Notes under the pieces: model-generated
What the model saw: the letters and a program-made list of their open reading frames with translations, nothing else
What the model was told of the DNA's origin: nothing
Databases searched by the model: none
Made by a program: the position numbers and the translations under genes
Shown here: positions 63,981-64,000 of the stretch, in pieces
How the letters are laid out: every line of letters starts with the position of its first letter
Numbering within the stretch: the stretch's first letter is position 1
NCBI GenBank assembly: GCA_018382125.1
Contig: JAGZQO010000001.1
Location: 149,044 to 213,043 of the forward strand
Length of the DNA: 64,000 nt
Direction of reading: 5' to 3'
Source of the DNA: Collinsella sp.
GTDB taxonomy: Bacteria; Actinomycetota; Coriobacteriia; Coriobacteriales; Coriobacteriaceae

Positions 63981-64000
63981 TCTCCCTATATCAGCCCGTC

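Overview
The window is a high-GC bacterial chromosome segment that looks like Collinsella (Coriobacteriia, Actinomycetota), probably a gut strain. The evidence is gene content and order: secA-prfB, ftsE-ftsX, rnr and smpB, a split transketolase, glutamate synthase, and a GltD-linked [FeFe] hydrogenase. The genus is inferred from protein character and from many dispersed palindromic repeats; no 16S gene is present.

Layout. Positions 1-7.7 kb hold a cut-off U32-family peptidase, tyrS, adenine deaminase, two convergent Cof-type HAD phosphatases around a perfect 38-bp palindrome, citrate synthase and a small ACT protein. Positions 7,884-15,160 are a putative integrated island. It is bounded by 64-bp direct repeats (62/64 identical) and carries a beheaded tyrosine recombinase, a DUF2975/Xre pair, a two-module ABC permease with its ATPase, a permease-ATPase fusion and a small tyrosine-rich secreted protein. 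Positions 15.3-28 kb are housekeeping: L31 with its leader, secA, prfB, a YitT protein, transketolase, ftsEX and rnr. Positions 28-33.5 kb hold an orphan serine recombinase, a VanZ-like protein, an Spx/ArsC-like protein, tRNA-Gln and tRNA-Glu, a TPR protein, smpB, and a flavin reductase with a mini-rubredoxin. Positions 33.6-41.5 kb hold an Nramp transporter and gltBD. Positions 41.9-46 kb hold an unknown protein, an AbiEi-like/endonuclease-fold protein hemmed in by five copies of one palindrome family, an amidohydrolase and a zinc-ribbon membrane protein. Positions 46.3-49.5 kb are a copA-copZ-csoR copper operon with a CsoR box. Positions 49.7-53 kb are a Ser/Thr kinase-like protein and an FHA protein. 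Positions 53.4-57 kb hold a DEAD-box helicase and a ferredoxin-flavodoxin protein. Positions 57.4-63.5 kb are a tight operon of a NuoF/GltD-like flavoprotein, an [FeFe] hydrogenase, a Tat-type lipoprotein and a fused ABC importer. The window ends with an orphan RelB/DinJ-type antitoxin.

How the genes work together. Citrate synthase and GltBD suggest glutamate synthesis through 2-oxoglutarate. The hydrogenase operon suggests fermentative redox disposal. CopA, CopZ and CsoR form a copper export and sensing unit. RNase R and SmpB both serve trans-translation; no ssrA gene was seen. The most unusual content is (i) the island with three related ABC permease modules and a secreted peptide, (ii) nine copies of a dispersed palindrome, five of them around the nuclease-like gene, and (iii) several very large palindromes between genes.
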